DNA from: a virus
DNA length: 34,723 bases
Strand: one strand, 5' to 3'
Virus record (IMG/VR): IMGVR_UViG_3300007346_000100
Span: 1-34,723 of that record
Part shown: positions 1 through 7,221 of the stretch, piece after piece
Layout: every line of letters starts with the position of its first letter
Position numbering within the stretch: the stretch's first letter is position 1
The notes under the pieces: generated by a model
Told to the model about the DNA's origin: nothing
The model's database searches: none
Seen by the model: only the letters and a program-made list of their open reading frames with translations
Made by a program: the position numbers and the translations under genes

Positions 1-1
1 A

Positions 2-505
2 CAAGTTGGTGAAACTAAACCTTTACACATAGAGGCTGGCGGTAACAAATTACAGATACCAAGTACAGATGATATAACCTCAGCCGCTAAAACTGTTATC
101 ATCGGAAAGATGTTAGAAAAGGCAACAGCCAGTGGTTGGGCTACATTCAATGGCGATGAGTTGAGCGTACATGCTACAGTTAAAACGAAGGATTTGATTT
201 CCCTTGCTGGTATGAAAGGCTTGTTGGCTAATGATTCATTATACAAAGTACGAGCGCATTGCGGTGAAGGTGAATTCGGTATCGTGGCTGGTAAAGCCGC
301 TACTGGCCGACTCTTTACTGTATTACCTCTCATGGATAGTGCTGGCCCGAATGCTACGGTTGAAACTCACTTTGGAGATTGGTTGCCTACTTGTTTGCAG
401 TTCCTTGATGATGGTCAAGCGAGATTGTATATGGGTGATAACAGTATGATAATTTTTGACCAAACGAATACTTTACTGATGATTGTAAATGAGAGTGATG
501 AATGA
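2..505 (+). CDS. Possible PCNA-like sliding clamp, C-terminal part (5' truncated by window)
   Basis: The reading frame is open from the first bases of the window, so the gene starts upstream. The first in-frame ATG at 110 is probably internal, because the codons before it read as coding sequence. About 167 residues are visible. The end has the arrangement of a PCNA C-terminal domain: an acidic/aromatic segment (HFGDWLPTCLQFL), a beta pair (ARLYMGDNSMIIFD) and a last hydrophobic strand (TLLMIV) before an acidic tail. No diagnostic catalytic residues exist for clamps, so this is only a fold-level resemblance. Its place directly upstream of PolB, with a 4-bp ATGA overlap, supports a polymerase accessory role. 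It could instead be an unrelated beta-rich replication accessory protein. Confidence 0.4.
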   Translation, partial: QVGETKPLHIEAGGNKLQIPSTDDITSAAKTVIIGKMLEKATASGWATFNGDELSVHATVKTKDLISLAGMKGLLANDSLYKVRAHCGEGEFGIVAGKAATGRLFTVLPLMDSAGPNATVETHFGDWLPTCLQFLDDGQARLYMGDNSMIIFDQTNTLLMIVNESDE

Positions 506-2901
506 TGATTATTGATTACACATCGGATGACCCATATGAGCCGCCCATAATTTATGAGCGTACTCGTGGTGCTGATGGTGTACTCAAAGAGCGTTACATT
601 ACTCATGAAGATAGTGACTTCGTGTACCCTTTCTGTTGGTTGCGACAGAATGCACCGACATGGGTACTCAATCGCTTACGCAATTTCCATGCTCGTATTC
701 TTACTGATGAAATCGGTACAGGACTTGATGGTGGTAAGTTATGGAAGGTAGAAGTTAATCATCCTAATACCCTTTGGGAAATCAAAGATGCGGTTGGTAA
801 ATGGACACATGAGGCTGATTTGAATTATCTTGACCAAATCCTTCTTACCAACTATCCCGAAGGTATTCCCGAATTTCATCCTCGTAAGTGGTATTACGAT
901 TTAGAGTGGCAAACAACTGGTGATGGTGCTATTACCGTCATGGCGGTTGCTGACAGTGATGCTGAACATCCTGTAGTGTTTTCATGGAGTGAAGAATCCA
1001 TACGCTTGAGTATTACTAAGACTGAATGGATTGACCGTTACGGTGGCTACGAACTCCGTACATATCGTAATGAGGATAAGATGCTTGCAGGTTTCTTAGA
1101 TTACCTCAAAGAGCGTGACCCCGATATGCTGATTGCTCATGCAGGGGCATGGGCTGATTTACCAAAGTTACATGACCGCATGGGTGTACTTAAGCACGAT
1201 ATGTCACCACTTGGAATCTTTTTACCACCAAAGAAAAACAACGAAGGTTACAAAGTTACAGGCCAACCCATCAAAGGTCGTTTAGTATTTGACTCAGCCG
1301 CACGATGGGAAGAAGGAAGTGGGTTTGAAGGTGTATGGCAAAAGAGTGGTCGTGGCAAAGCACAACAACGCAAGTTAAACTGGTTCGCTACTGAACTTGG
1401 TTTAGGTCACAAACTCACTGATGATATTGAAGGAATGACTGTACACAATGGATGGAGTGATTACTATGATGACTTCGTTGATTACTGTTTAGTTGATACC
1501 ACTTTGTTGCGTGACATTGACGAGAAGTTACACTGTACTGATTTTCACTTTGCATTACAACAAGTGGCTGGTGTACAGTTCGGTAGCACACATAATGTAA
1601 GCAGATACTTTCGTGGTTTAATTGGCCGTAAAACAAATCTCAAAGCACCTACATCATTTATTGAAGAGCGACCCGATTTACAAGCGGCATGGGTTATGCC
1701 TCCTGTTGCTGGTCGCCACCAAAATGTAGCACTGGTGGATTTCGCATCCCTATATCCAAATATCATTCTCTCGGCCAATCTGTGTTGGACTACCATGTGT
1801 GACCATGCAGGGCCAAATATTCTTACTCTTGACATACCTGCTAAGATAGATGATGATGGTAACTATATTCCCGGTACAGGTGGTGTATTCCATTGGCGAC
1901 AAGACAGGGAAGGTTTGCTTCCAAAGGTCGTCAAAGATATGCTTGCCCTTCGTAAGCATTACAAAAACCTCATGAAAACCTCCACTGACCCCGATGAAAA
2001 GTTGGGTTACAATATGTTGCAGATGGCTGTAAAGGTTGCAGTGAATGCAATTTACGGTATGGTTGGTAGTAGGAAGGTTCGTGGACAATGGAGTAGTTAT
2101 GAGATTGCTCAGTCTATTACTTATCTTGGTCGTGAGTCAATATCCATGCTCGTCAAGAAGAGCGAAGAAATGGGGTATCGTGGTCTTGCAGGTCATACAG
2201 ATTCATGTTACATTCAAGTTCCATTTGAAGAGGCTGAGGTTATAGCCCAACGCCTTACTGACATTGCACAAAATGAAATGGGGCTAAAGTATCTTGATGT
2301 AGAATTAGAAGCATTCTTCCCGTACTGGTTCACGGCCAATGTCAAGAATCGTAACTTTGGTATCAAGTCATGGCCTCCCGAAGATGCAGGTGATATGAAA
2401 GTCACTGGGTTTTCAATTAAGGCATCAAACGCCCCACCACTCACAAAAGAAATACTGGGTAAAGTATTCAAAATGATTTCAAGCGGTGATGATGAAGATA
2501 CAATTCATCATGCTGTACGCCCACAAGTCAAGTCTGTGTATGAAGGTAGTATAACACCAACTGAGGCATCTTCGTATGGTTCTATCAGTAAGAATCTAAA
2601 TGAATATGATAAGGTAGTACCCAATCCTGCTAAAGCGGCACGCTATTCAAATGAATACTTGGGTACTTCATACGGAAAGAATGATAGCGTGCGCTGGATA
2701 TTTGTTGATGATGTACCCGAAGGCCAGCCTTACTGTAATGTAGTAGGTTTTGAGGATGAGCGTCAATTGAGTGAGTACAGTATTGACTGGACTACTATTG
2801 TAAATAAATGGATTCATAGTAAATTAAAGTCGGTGTATGAAACACTTGACTGGGATTTAGAAAGGCTGACGGCACGCCGAGTGCCGAGAAAAATGTGGTG
2901 A
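502..2901 (+). CDS. polB: Family B DNA polymerase (replicative)
   Basis: Protein of 799 aa that should copy the viral genome and proofread it. The 3'-5' exonuclease motifs are present: Exo I as YYDLEW (D133, E135), Exo II as AWADL (D219) and Exo III as YCLVD (D332). Palm motifs follow in order: motif A VDFASLYPNII (D413), motif B KVAVNAIYG (K511, N515) and motif C AGHTDS (D567), where the usual YGDTDS has become GHTDS. A KNRNFG segment after motif C matches the KxY-like region. Length is typical of an archaeal or viral PolB. There is no obvious PIP box at the C-terminus. The start at 502 overlaps the stop of the upstream possible clamp. Polymerase and exonuclease sites both look intact. Confidence 0.96.
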   Translation: MMIIDYTSDDPYEPPIIYERTRGADGVLKERYITHEDSDFVYPFCWLRQNAPTWVLNRLRNFHARILTDEIGTGLDGGKLWKVEVNHPNTLWEIKDAVGKWTHEADLNYLDQILLTNYPEGIPEFHPRKWYYDLEWQTTGDGAITVMAVADSDAEHPVVFSWSEESIRLSITKTEWIDRYGGYELRTYRNEDKMLAGFLDYLKERDPDMLIAHAGAWADLPKLHDRMGVLKHDMSPLGIFLPPKKNNEGYKVTGQPIKGRLVFDSAARWEEGSGFEGVWQKSGRGKAQQRKLNWFATELGLGHKLTDDIEGMTVHNGWSDYYDDFVDYCLVDTTLLRDIDEKLHCTDFHFALQQVAGVQFGSTHNVSRYFRGLIGRKTNLKAPTSFIEERPDLQAAWVMPPVAGRHQNVALVDFASLYPNIILSANLCWTTMCDHAGPNILTLDIPAKIDDDGNYIPGTGGVFHWRQDREGLLPKVVKDMLALRKHYKNLMKTSTDPDEKLGYNMLQMAVKVAVNAIYGMVGSRKVRGQWSSYEIAQSITYLGRESISMLVKKSEEMGYRGLAGHTDSCYIQVPFEEAEVIAQRLTDIAQNEMGLKYLDVELEAFFPYWFTANVKNRNFGIKSWPPEDAGDMKVTGFSIKASNAPPLTKEILGKVFKMISSGDDEDTIHHAVRPQVKSVYEGSITPTEASSYGSISKNLNEYDKVVPNPAKAARYSNEYLGTSYGKNDSVRWIFVDDVPEGQPYCNVVGFEDERQLSEYSIDWTTIVNKWIHSKLKSVYETLDWDLERLTARRVPRKMW

Positions 2902-2906
2902 ATGAA

Positions 2907-3017
2907 ATGGGATTTTGGGATTGGTTATTTGAAAAACTAAGAACGCAAGAAGAAGAAAGACAGATAGATGGCTATTACGATAAGGCCAAAAAGTTGTACG
3001 GGGTTGAAGAAGAATGA
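2907..3017 (+). CDS. Small hypothetical protein (36 aa)
   Basis: Reads MGFWDWLFEKLRTQEEERQ at the start and ends in GVEEE. It fills the gap between PolB and the MazG-like gene exactly, and its TGA overlaps the next ATG (ATGA at 3014-3017), the pattern seen throughout this operon. It has an amphipathic, charged, helix-like composition and an N-terminal aromatic patch. Function is unknown. A 12-aa reading frame starting at 2902 was judged less likely because it does not fill the gap. Confidence 0.55.
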   Translation: MGFWDWLFEKLRTQEEERQIDGYYDKAKKLYGVEEE

Positions 3018-3205
3018 GTCGCATTGAAGATGAAGTATGCGCTAAGATTCAGCAACGGGCTGAGGTCGGTAAAGCCAAGTATGGCGTAACGATGGAACGA
3101 GGCGACCTTAACCTTGTTGAGTGGCTCACTCATCTACAGGAAGAACTCATGGATGCCGCAGTATATGTTCAGCGATTGATTGAAGAGGTGAAGAAGAATG
3201 AGTGA
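3014..3205 (+). CDS. MazG-like all-alpha NTP pyrophosphohydrolase-type small protein
   Basis: Protein of 63 aa, all helical in appearance. The segment LTHLQEELMDAAVY matches the EExxD-type helix of the all-alpha NTP-pyrophosphatase (MazG-like) superfamily, and the stretch around KYGVTMERGDLNLVEWL is of a kind common in small phage proteins of this class. Such proteins hydrolyse non-canonical or excess nucleoside triphosphates and can adjust nucleotide pools during infection. At this length only one EExxD helix pair is present, so activity would need oligomerisation, or the protein may be a degenerate relative. It overlaps the upstream peptide by 4 bp and the downstream nuclease by 8 bp, so translation is probably coupled. 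Confidence 0.6.
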   Translation: MSRIEDEVCAKIQQRAEVGKAKYGVTMERGDLNLVEWLTHLQEELMDAAVYVQRLIEEVKKNE

Positions 3206-3962
3206 GGTGACATGGCCATTCGCTTTTGACGAAGCGGAACGAATGGTGTGGATTGACAACGCCAGCAAAGGTGGCGAATACACATGTCCCGATTGCGAAG
3301 GTCGCATGATTCCAGTTAAGGGAGATGGCACTCGCCATCACTTTCGCCATCATGTTGATAGCAACTGTTCAAGTAAAGGCGAAGGGCCAAGACACTATTT
3401 CGCCAAACATACCCTCGCCAGCATACTTCGTAACCAACGAACCTTAGAAGATGAGTATTGGTCGGTGTCCATTGAACAAAATGTAGGAGATTATGTTGTT
3501 GATGTAAAGGCCATCAACCACTGCGATGATGGTTTTGTTGAAGGGGTTTATTACTACGAAATCAAAGACTCACACGCCCTCACAAATGAGAAAAGAAATT
3601 ATCTAAAAAAATCGGGTGAAGTACATGAAGTTGATATTAGTAAAATGAGCGATGATGAAGTGTATGACGCAATAAATCTCACTACACTATTCGTTGAACG
3701 CTACAAGTGCGATAGGGTTGAGTTCTTCGGTGGCTCGCTTCACAAGCATAATAACAAGTGGGGCGTTAAAATCAACGACTACGGTGAGTTTGATAGGGAA
3801 GATGCGAAGCAAGGCGACTATTGTGTAGTGTATATCAAAAAAAGCGATACCATCCGTGTAGTTCGGCTTGGTAAGCGTATTCTCCATAATCAAAAATATT
3901 CTTTCTTTGAATATGACGAAAACGATAGAACAGAACTTGGACACTGGTGGTGGACTGAATGA
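3198..3962 (+). CDS. CoiA-like nuclease (zinc finger plus PD-(D/E)xK)
   Basis: Protein of 254 aa. The N-terminus carries a CoiA-type zinc-binding unit: CPDC, then HHFRHH and a further Cys near residue 54, followed by a helix containing RHYFAKHTLASIL. After it comes a compact nuclease core, DYVVDVKAI then VYYYEIKDS, which fits the D...ExK arrangement of PD-(D/E)xK nucleases. CoiA proteins are known mainly from bacterial competence and from mobile elements, where they act on recombining DNA. The C-terminal half (about residues 165-254) is beta-rich and unrecognised. It starts 8 bp inside the MazG-like gene. A role in processing replication intermediates or host DNA is inferred from the neighbouring nucleases and polymerase. 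Confidence 0.65.
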   Translation: MSEVTWPFAFDEAERMVWIDNASKGGEYTCPDCEGRMIPVKGDGTRHHFRHHVDSNCSSKGEGPRHYFAKHTLASILRNQRTLEDEYWSVSIEQNVGDYVVDVKAINHCDDGFVEGVYYYEIKDSHALTNEKRNYLKKSGEVHEVDISKMSDDEVYDAINLTTLFVERYKCDRVEFFGGSLHKHNNKWGVKINDYGEFDREDAKQGDYCVVYIKKSDTIRVVRLGKRILHNQKYSFFEYDENDRTELGHWWWTE

Positions 3963-3978
3963 TACAGGAGGCGAGCCA

Positions 3979-4155
3979 ATGAGCAAGTGGAAGTTTTGGA
4001 ATAAAGTAAAAGATTCACCAGTAAAGAAAAGAACATGGTGGAAGAGTACATCAGTTTGCCCTACATGCGGCAGATTTGATTTACCTAAAAGTAGGCAAAC
4101 AAAGTTGTATGAATTCTTTGACATGTCGCAAAAGACTTTGGATGGTGAAAACTGA
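3979..4155 (+). CDS. Small basic protein with one CxxC pair (58 aa)
   Basis: The frame is open further upstream (ATG at 3868), but that part lies on top of the CoiA-like gene. The ATG at 3979 is preferred because a perfect aggagg site lies at 3966-3971, seven bases upstream. The protein starts MSKWKFWNKVKDS, is strongly basic and aromatic at the N-terminus, and contains a single CPTC motif near the middle. It may bind zinc as a dimer or with a partner, and the basic part could contact nucleic acid; both ideas are inference. Its TGA overlaps the next ATG in an ATGA. Confidence 0.6.
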   Translation: MSKWKFWNKVKDSPVKKRTWWKSTSVCPTCGRFDLPKSRQTKLYEFFDMSQKTLDGEN

Positions 4156-4259
4156 TGAGTGAATGTAACTTTTGTGAAGCAGACCACAATTGTTCAGTGT
4201 GTAAGAATTGTAATGAACATTGCGATTGTGATGGATGGGATGGTGAAACTGATGAGTGA
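4155..4259 (+). CDS. Tiny Cys-rich, metal-binding-like protein (34 aa)
   Basis: A 34-residue frame whose ATG overlaps the upstream TGA and whose own TGA overlaps the ATG of the RecB-like nuclease at 4252. It carries seven cysteines (C4, C7, C13, C16, C19, C23, C25) and two histidines (H11, H22) within 22 residues, mostly as CxxC pairs, with an acidic tail. This density suggests two zinc ions or an iron-sulphur site, as in metallothionein-like or double zinc-knuckle peptides. Function is unknown. Gap-free packing on both sides and the regular Cys spacing support it as a real gene. Confidence 0.6.
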   Translation: MSECNFCEADHNCSVCKNCNEHCDCDGWDGETDE

Positions 4260-5244
4260 TAGAGATTGGAGTGCATACGCTAAGTCGTCGTATATATTAG
4301 GTGAAAAAGAATACTTACGGATAACTAAGTCAAGTCTAACATCGGACTTTGATTTCTGTCCTAAGCAATACGAATACAAGCGTATTCACAAACTCCCTGA
4401 GCCATCAACTGATGCGATGACAAAGGGAACAAATGTCCACGACGCTATTGAAAAGTTCTACGATAATGTAACACCTATTCTACCCGAACTTTACAGACTT
4501 ATGAAGAATCTAAGAAACGACGAGGCACTTAAGATGGCGCTTAGTGTAATACCTGAACAAGAATATCATCTCGGTGAAGAAAGTGCTATTCAACAACGCA
4601 TCGTTTGGGATTTGGAACGACTTAGAGTAACTGGCGTAGCGAATTATTTACCTGTTATCAATGAATTAGAAGTTCACGCTTTCACAGAAGAAGAAATTGA
4701 ATTCAATGGCGAAGTCCACAAAATTCCCATCCATTTTGCTGGGAGTATTGACAGAGGTTTCGCTACCGACGAAGGCACTTACGCACTGATGGAATTGAAA
4801 ACAGGTAAGTGGGTGCAGACGAAGGATAAGAATGATGAGTGGCAAGATTCTAAATTCAAAGTTGATTCCATGCGAACTGAAATGGCATTTTACAAGAAAC
4901 TCTTGGCATACGCTAATCACCCCTATCAAGATGTCACGCACTGGGGATGGGTTTATCCATCCGGTGTACCGAATGAACTTGAATTACTCAATAAATACGG
5001 CTATGAGCAGAGAGGCATCAATAAAATTGTCTACGAGTCTTGTATGAATAAAGTAGGTGACAAGCATGCTAAAGCAGTGGATAAGTTGAAAACTGCGCTA
5101 CTGACCGCATATTTGGCTAATGATTTCCCGACCAAAGCAAGTGCTGGAAAATGTGCATATTGTAACTTCAAATCAATATGTCCGAGTTGGGAAGGAAGCG
5201 ATAACCCGCAAGAATATCTTGATGCATATCAGGAGGAAGAATGA
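4252..5244 (+). CDS. RecB/Cas4-type nuclease with Fe-S cluster
   Basis: Protein of 330 aa from the ATG at 4252; a frame extension to 4159 is rejected because it only shadows the Cys-rich peptide. It has the RecB-family order: an N-terminal FDFCPKQY (C36), GTNVHDAIEKF (H63), GSIDRG (D167), MELKTGK (E181, K183), a MAFYKK segment in place of the QxxxY motif, and a C-terminal KCAYCNFKSICP (C301, C304, C310). The four cysteines, one N-terminal and three C-terminal, match the 4Fe-4S clamp of Cas4 and AddB nucleases. Such enzymes resect DNA ends, often 5' to 3'. No cas genes are nearby, so a role in viral DNA processing or replication-linked recombination is the likely job. Confidence 0.88.
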   Translation: MSDRDWSAYAKSSYILGEKEYLRITKSSLTSDFDFCPKQYEYKRIHKLPEPSTDAMTKGTNVHDAIEKFYDNVTPILPELYRLMKNLRNDEALKMALSVIPEQEYHLGEESAIQQRIVWDLERLRVTGVANYLPVINELEVHAFTEEEIEFNGEVHKIPIHFAGSIDRGFATDEGTYALMELKTGKWVQTKDKNDEWQDSKFKVDSMRTEMAFYKKLLAYANHPYQDVTHWGWVYPSGVPNELELLNKYGYEQRGINKIVYESCMNKVGDKHAKAVDKLKTALLTAYLANDFPTKASAGKCAYCNFKSICPSWEGSDNPQEYLDAYQEEE

Positions 5245-5513
5245 TGAAAGTAGAAAACATTGCACAAAAGAGAAGAGAGATTGAATCGTTACTGTCCGAT
5301 ACCGTTGGTAGAAATGTAGAGGTTTCATTCACAAAATTAGGCAGAGATACACCATATAGTGTCGCCATTCAAACGACACTGTATGAGTTTGAAGAGACAC
5401 CAAGCGGCCCTCGTGGGCCGATGTATTTGTCAATCAACGCATCTATGCTACAAGACGAATCTCAATTGGATGACTTGGTTCAAGCAATCGGTAGACGATA
5501 CAAGGGTGAGTGA
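5241..5513 (+). CDS. Hypothetical protein (90 aa) between nuclease and primase
   Basis: Not recognised. It starts with two consecutive ATGs (5241 and 5244) just after an aggaggaag site at 5231-5239 and overlaps the nuclease stop; it ends one base before the primase ATG at 5515. The first 35 residues are charged and helical, and the middle has alternating hydrophobic residues compatible with short beta strands (VEVSFTKL, YSVAIQTTLYEF, MYLSINASM), followed by a C-terminal helix with DDLVQAIGRRYK. The mixed alpha/beta pattern suggests a small globular replication accessory protein. No catalytic or metal-binding motif is visible. Confidence 0.7.
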   Translation: MMKVENIAQKRREIESLLSDTVGRNVEVSFTKLGRDTPYSVAIQTTLYEFEETPSGPRGPMYLSINASMLQDESQLDDLVQAIGRRYKGE

Positions 5514-5514
5514 T

Positions 5515-6618
5515 ATGCAATTAGTCTTTGACTTTCCAAGAGAAGTAATGGAACTGAGTATGGAAAGTAAAAGAGGCTACAGAAAAATCGTTAGAAATAA
5601 TGGTGACTTAGAACGCTATTGGAATGGTAAAAATGGCGTATCAAATGCATACATGACTGTCTACGGTTACAGGGCTACCTTACAGCCATACAACCGACGA
5701 GTAGACTTGGACACCCCAATCATCCGACATTTTGTTATGGACTTTGACCCAAAGGACTTCCGTAGAGATAAGGGCAACCATGTAGACCCTTCCGTTCCAC
5801 TGGAACAAACCAAGCGTTTGCATGACTTTTTACTTGACAGTGACATCACTCACAGCATGTGGTATAGTGGTGGAGGATTCCATATTTGGGTAGGTCTTGA
5901 CAAGCCTTACATTCCCAGTAGCGGGGATGGGCTGTCCGACATCAAAGAAGCCGGTATGAAATTAGTCAACGATTGGATTCATGAGATGGACTTATATTGC
6001 TCTGACCCCGCTGTTCCATTTGATACCAGCGGGATGATTCGCATTCCTAATTCATATAACTCCAAGCGTGGCTTATGGTCTATTCCACTTAGCACCAATG
6101 ACCTTGAACAAGGTATTGATTATATCATGGAAAAGGCCATTGACCCAAGTAGCGGTATGATTCCTTATGGGAGTCAGGGTCTCACGCTCAACATCGTCAA
6201 AGGTAAAACTCGCAATAAAATTTTCAAAGCCAGCGCCCAGCCCATTGATTTACCGACTATCTCAATGGATGGCGTTATCATTCTTCCATGCCTAAACTCG
6301 GCAGCCTGTAGAGTAGGTAGTAACCCAAGTCACGATGCTCGTGTGCAACTCGTCAAATACCTATCAAAACGGCTGAGAAATTTCATATCCGTTGAAAGGA
6401 TTGATAAAGAGAGACTACAAGAGCACACCGAGACCATCATCAATTTCATCCGTTCATTAGAATGGGCTGACTTTGATGAGGGTACGACTCGGTATCAGGT
6501 CAGCACCATTGTTGGCACAGAATATCCACAGACATGCTCTATGCTTTACAAGAAAGGTATGTGTTTAGGTAAGTGCCGATACTGGGATAAGACAGGTGCA
6601 ATTGAGGAGGAAGAATAA
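5515..6618 (+). CDS. Archaeo-eukaryotic primase, PriS-like catalytic part joined to PriL-CTD-like Fe-S domain
   Basis: Protein of 367 aa starting at 5515, right after the upstream stop; the upstream frame extension to 5359 shadows the previous gene. The AEP motifs are clear: FVMDFDPKD (D76, D78), SGGGFHIWV (H123) and PFDTSGMIRIPNS (D170). From about residue 255 the protein resembles the large-subunit C-terminal domain: PCLNSAAC (C259, C265), a helix with HDARVQLVKYL, a YQVSTIVG segment and PQTCSMLYKKGMC (C341, C350), then C354. In cellular archaea these two parts are usually separate PriS and PriL proteins whose PriL-CTD carries a 4Fe-4S cluster. The single chain should make primers for the viral PolB. 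Its stop overlaps the next start. Confidence 0.9.
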   Translation: MQLVFDFPREVMELSMESKRGYRKIVRNNGDLERYWNGKNGVSNAYMTVYGYRATLQPYNRRVDLDTPIIRHFVMDFDPKDFRRDKGNHVDPSVPLEQTKRLHDFLLDSDITHSMWYSGGGFHIWVGLDKPYIPSSGDGLSDIKEAGMKLVNDWIHEMDLYCSDPAVPFDTSGMIRIPNSYNSKRGLWSIPLSTNDLEQGIDYIMEKAIDPSSGMIPYGSQGLTLNIVKGKTRNKIFKASAQPIDLPTISMDGVIILPCLNSAACRVGSNPSHDARVQLVKYLSKRLRNFISVERIDKERLQEHTETIINFIRSLEWADFDEGTTRYQVSTIVGTEYPQTCSMLYKKGMCLGKCRYWDKTGAIEEEE

Positions 6619-6869
6619 TGGCGAATGCAATGCTAAAACATCTTATTGAAAGAGTGTTAAAAGAAGGCGGAGAACTCACGAGTGGCGAAGTAGTAGAGGC
6701 TTTAGGTAACCTCAAAAATCACGCAGGCCGACCTTACAAACAATCCTTTTCCTCTAACCAAGTTTACAATGTATTGAGTGGTAATTTCAAAGATACAGGT
6801 AAAAGAAAGCGTGTAACAACTATCTATGGTGGTAGTTACGAAACTGTTGTATGGGCGGTGCGTAAATAA
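6618..6869 (+). CDS. Small helix-turn-helix-like protein (83 aa)
   Basis: Starts at a TAATG overlap with the primase stop, with aggagg at 6605-6610. The sequence is helical at the start (HLIERVLKEGG), then LTSGEVVEAL, a loop rich in polar and basic residues, SSNQVYNVLSGNF, and a final beta-hairpin-like part (TTIYGGSYETVVWAV). That helix-helix-helix-wing order resembles a winged helix DNA-binding domain, perhaps an early gene regulator or a replication accessory factor. The family is not recognised and the call rests on secondary-structure pattern only. Confidence 0.6.
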   Translation: MANAMLKHLIERVLKEGGELTSGEVVEALGNLKNHAGRPYKQSFSSNQVYNVLSGNFKDTGKRKRVTTIYGGSYETVVWAVRK

Positions 6870-7120
6870 TGGCTACACAATTTTGCAATATTTGCAGTAA
6901 GAAATTCAACCCAAAATCAAAAACTGCAAAGCAACCGTTTTATGTTCCTATTTGTTTATTTTGTAGAAAAAAAGGGGCAATAGACGAATATAGATGCAGT
7001 GTTATTTCAAAATCAACAGGAGAGCGTTGTGGACTGTGGGTTGACTTTTCAATAGAAGGACAAAGATGTAATGTACATAGAAGTGCCGAGTATATTACAT
7101 GCGAGAAACAGGTGGAGTAA
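6869..7120 (+). CDS. Zinc-finger protein (83 aa)
   Basis: Starts at a TAATG overlap with the previous gene. It contains CNIC near the N-terminus, CLFC at about residues 29-32, then further cysteines in YRCSV and GERCG and a CNVH near residue 68. The spacing suggests two zinc sites: a CxxC...CxxC ribbon, then a C...C...CxxH cluster. The first part is basic. Nucleic acid binding is a reasonable guess, but nothing identifies a specific role. A short membrane peptide begins inside its last codons in another frame. Confidence 0.65.
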   Translation: MATQFCNICSKKFNPKSKTAKQPFYVPICLFCRKKGAIDEYRCSVISKSTGERCGLWVDFSIEGQRCNVHRSAEYITCEKQVE

Positions 7121-7221
7121 CGCTTGCTCAATTTTTCAAAGCCATTGCACTCATCACAGTCATCATTCCGATTCTTGCTATACTCTATCCAATTTATTAT
7201 TTTAAAAATAAGGTGATTTAA
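7099..7221 (+). CDS. Single-pass membrane micropeptide (40 aa)
   Basis: ATG at 7099 lies 22 bases inside the preceding zinc-finger gene, and the TAA at 7219-7221 overlaps the ATG of the XPF-like nuclease (TAATG), so the frame fills the gap exactly. After a short polar start (MRETGGVTLAQFFK) there is a run of about 20 hydrophobic residues containing ITVIIPILAIL, then a basic end (YYFKNKVI). This is a single transmembrane helix with positive charge after it. Function unknown. It could anchor the replication machinery to the membrane or act in lysis; no evidence separates these. Confidence 0.5.
   Translation: MRETGGVTLAQFFKAIALITVIIPILAILYPIYYFKNKVI

Noticed and set aside
1415-2471. Minus-strand frames inside PolB
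   Set aside because: PolB motifs run through the whole region on the plus strand, and the minus frames have low-complexity, non-protein-like composition.
3868-3978. Extended start for the 58-aa CxxC protein
   Set aside because: It overlaps the CoiA-like gene by about 95 bases, while the ATG at 3979 has a perfect Shine-Dalgarno site at the right distance.
4159-4251. N-terminal extension of the RecB-like nuclease
   Set aside because: The extra 31 residues lie over the Cys-rich peptide in another frame; the ATG at 4252 gives the usual ATGA overlap and a normal N-terminus.
4252-5244. Cas4, and so a CRISPR-linked locus
   Set aside because: The four-Cys RecB-type nuclease looks like Cas4, but no cas1, cas2 or repeat array is visible, and it sits in a replication operon.
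5359-5514. Long N-terminal extension of the primase
   Set aside because: It only shadows the preceding 90-aa gene; the start at 5515 follows that stop by one base.
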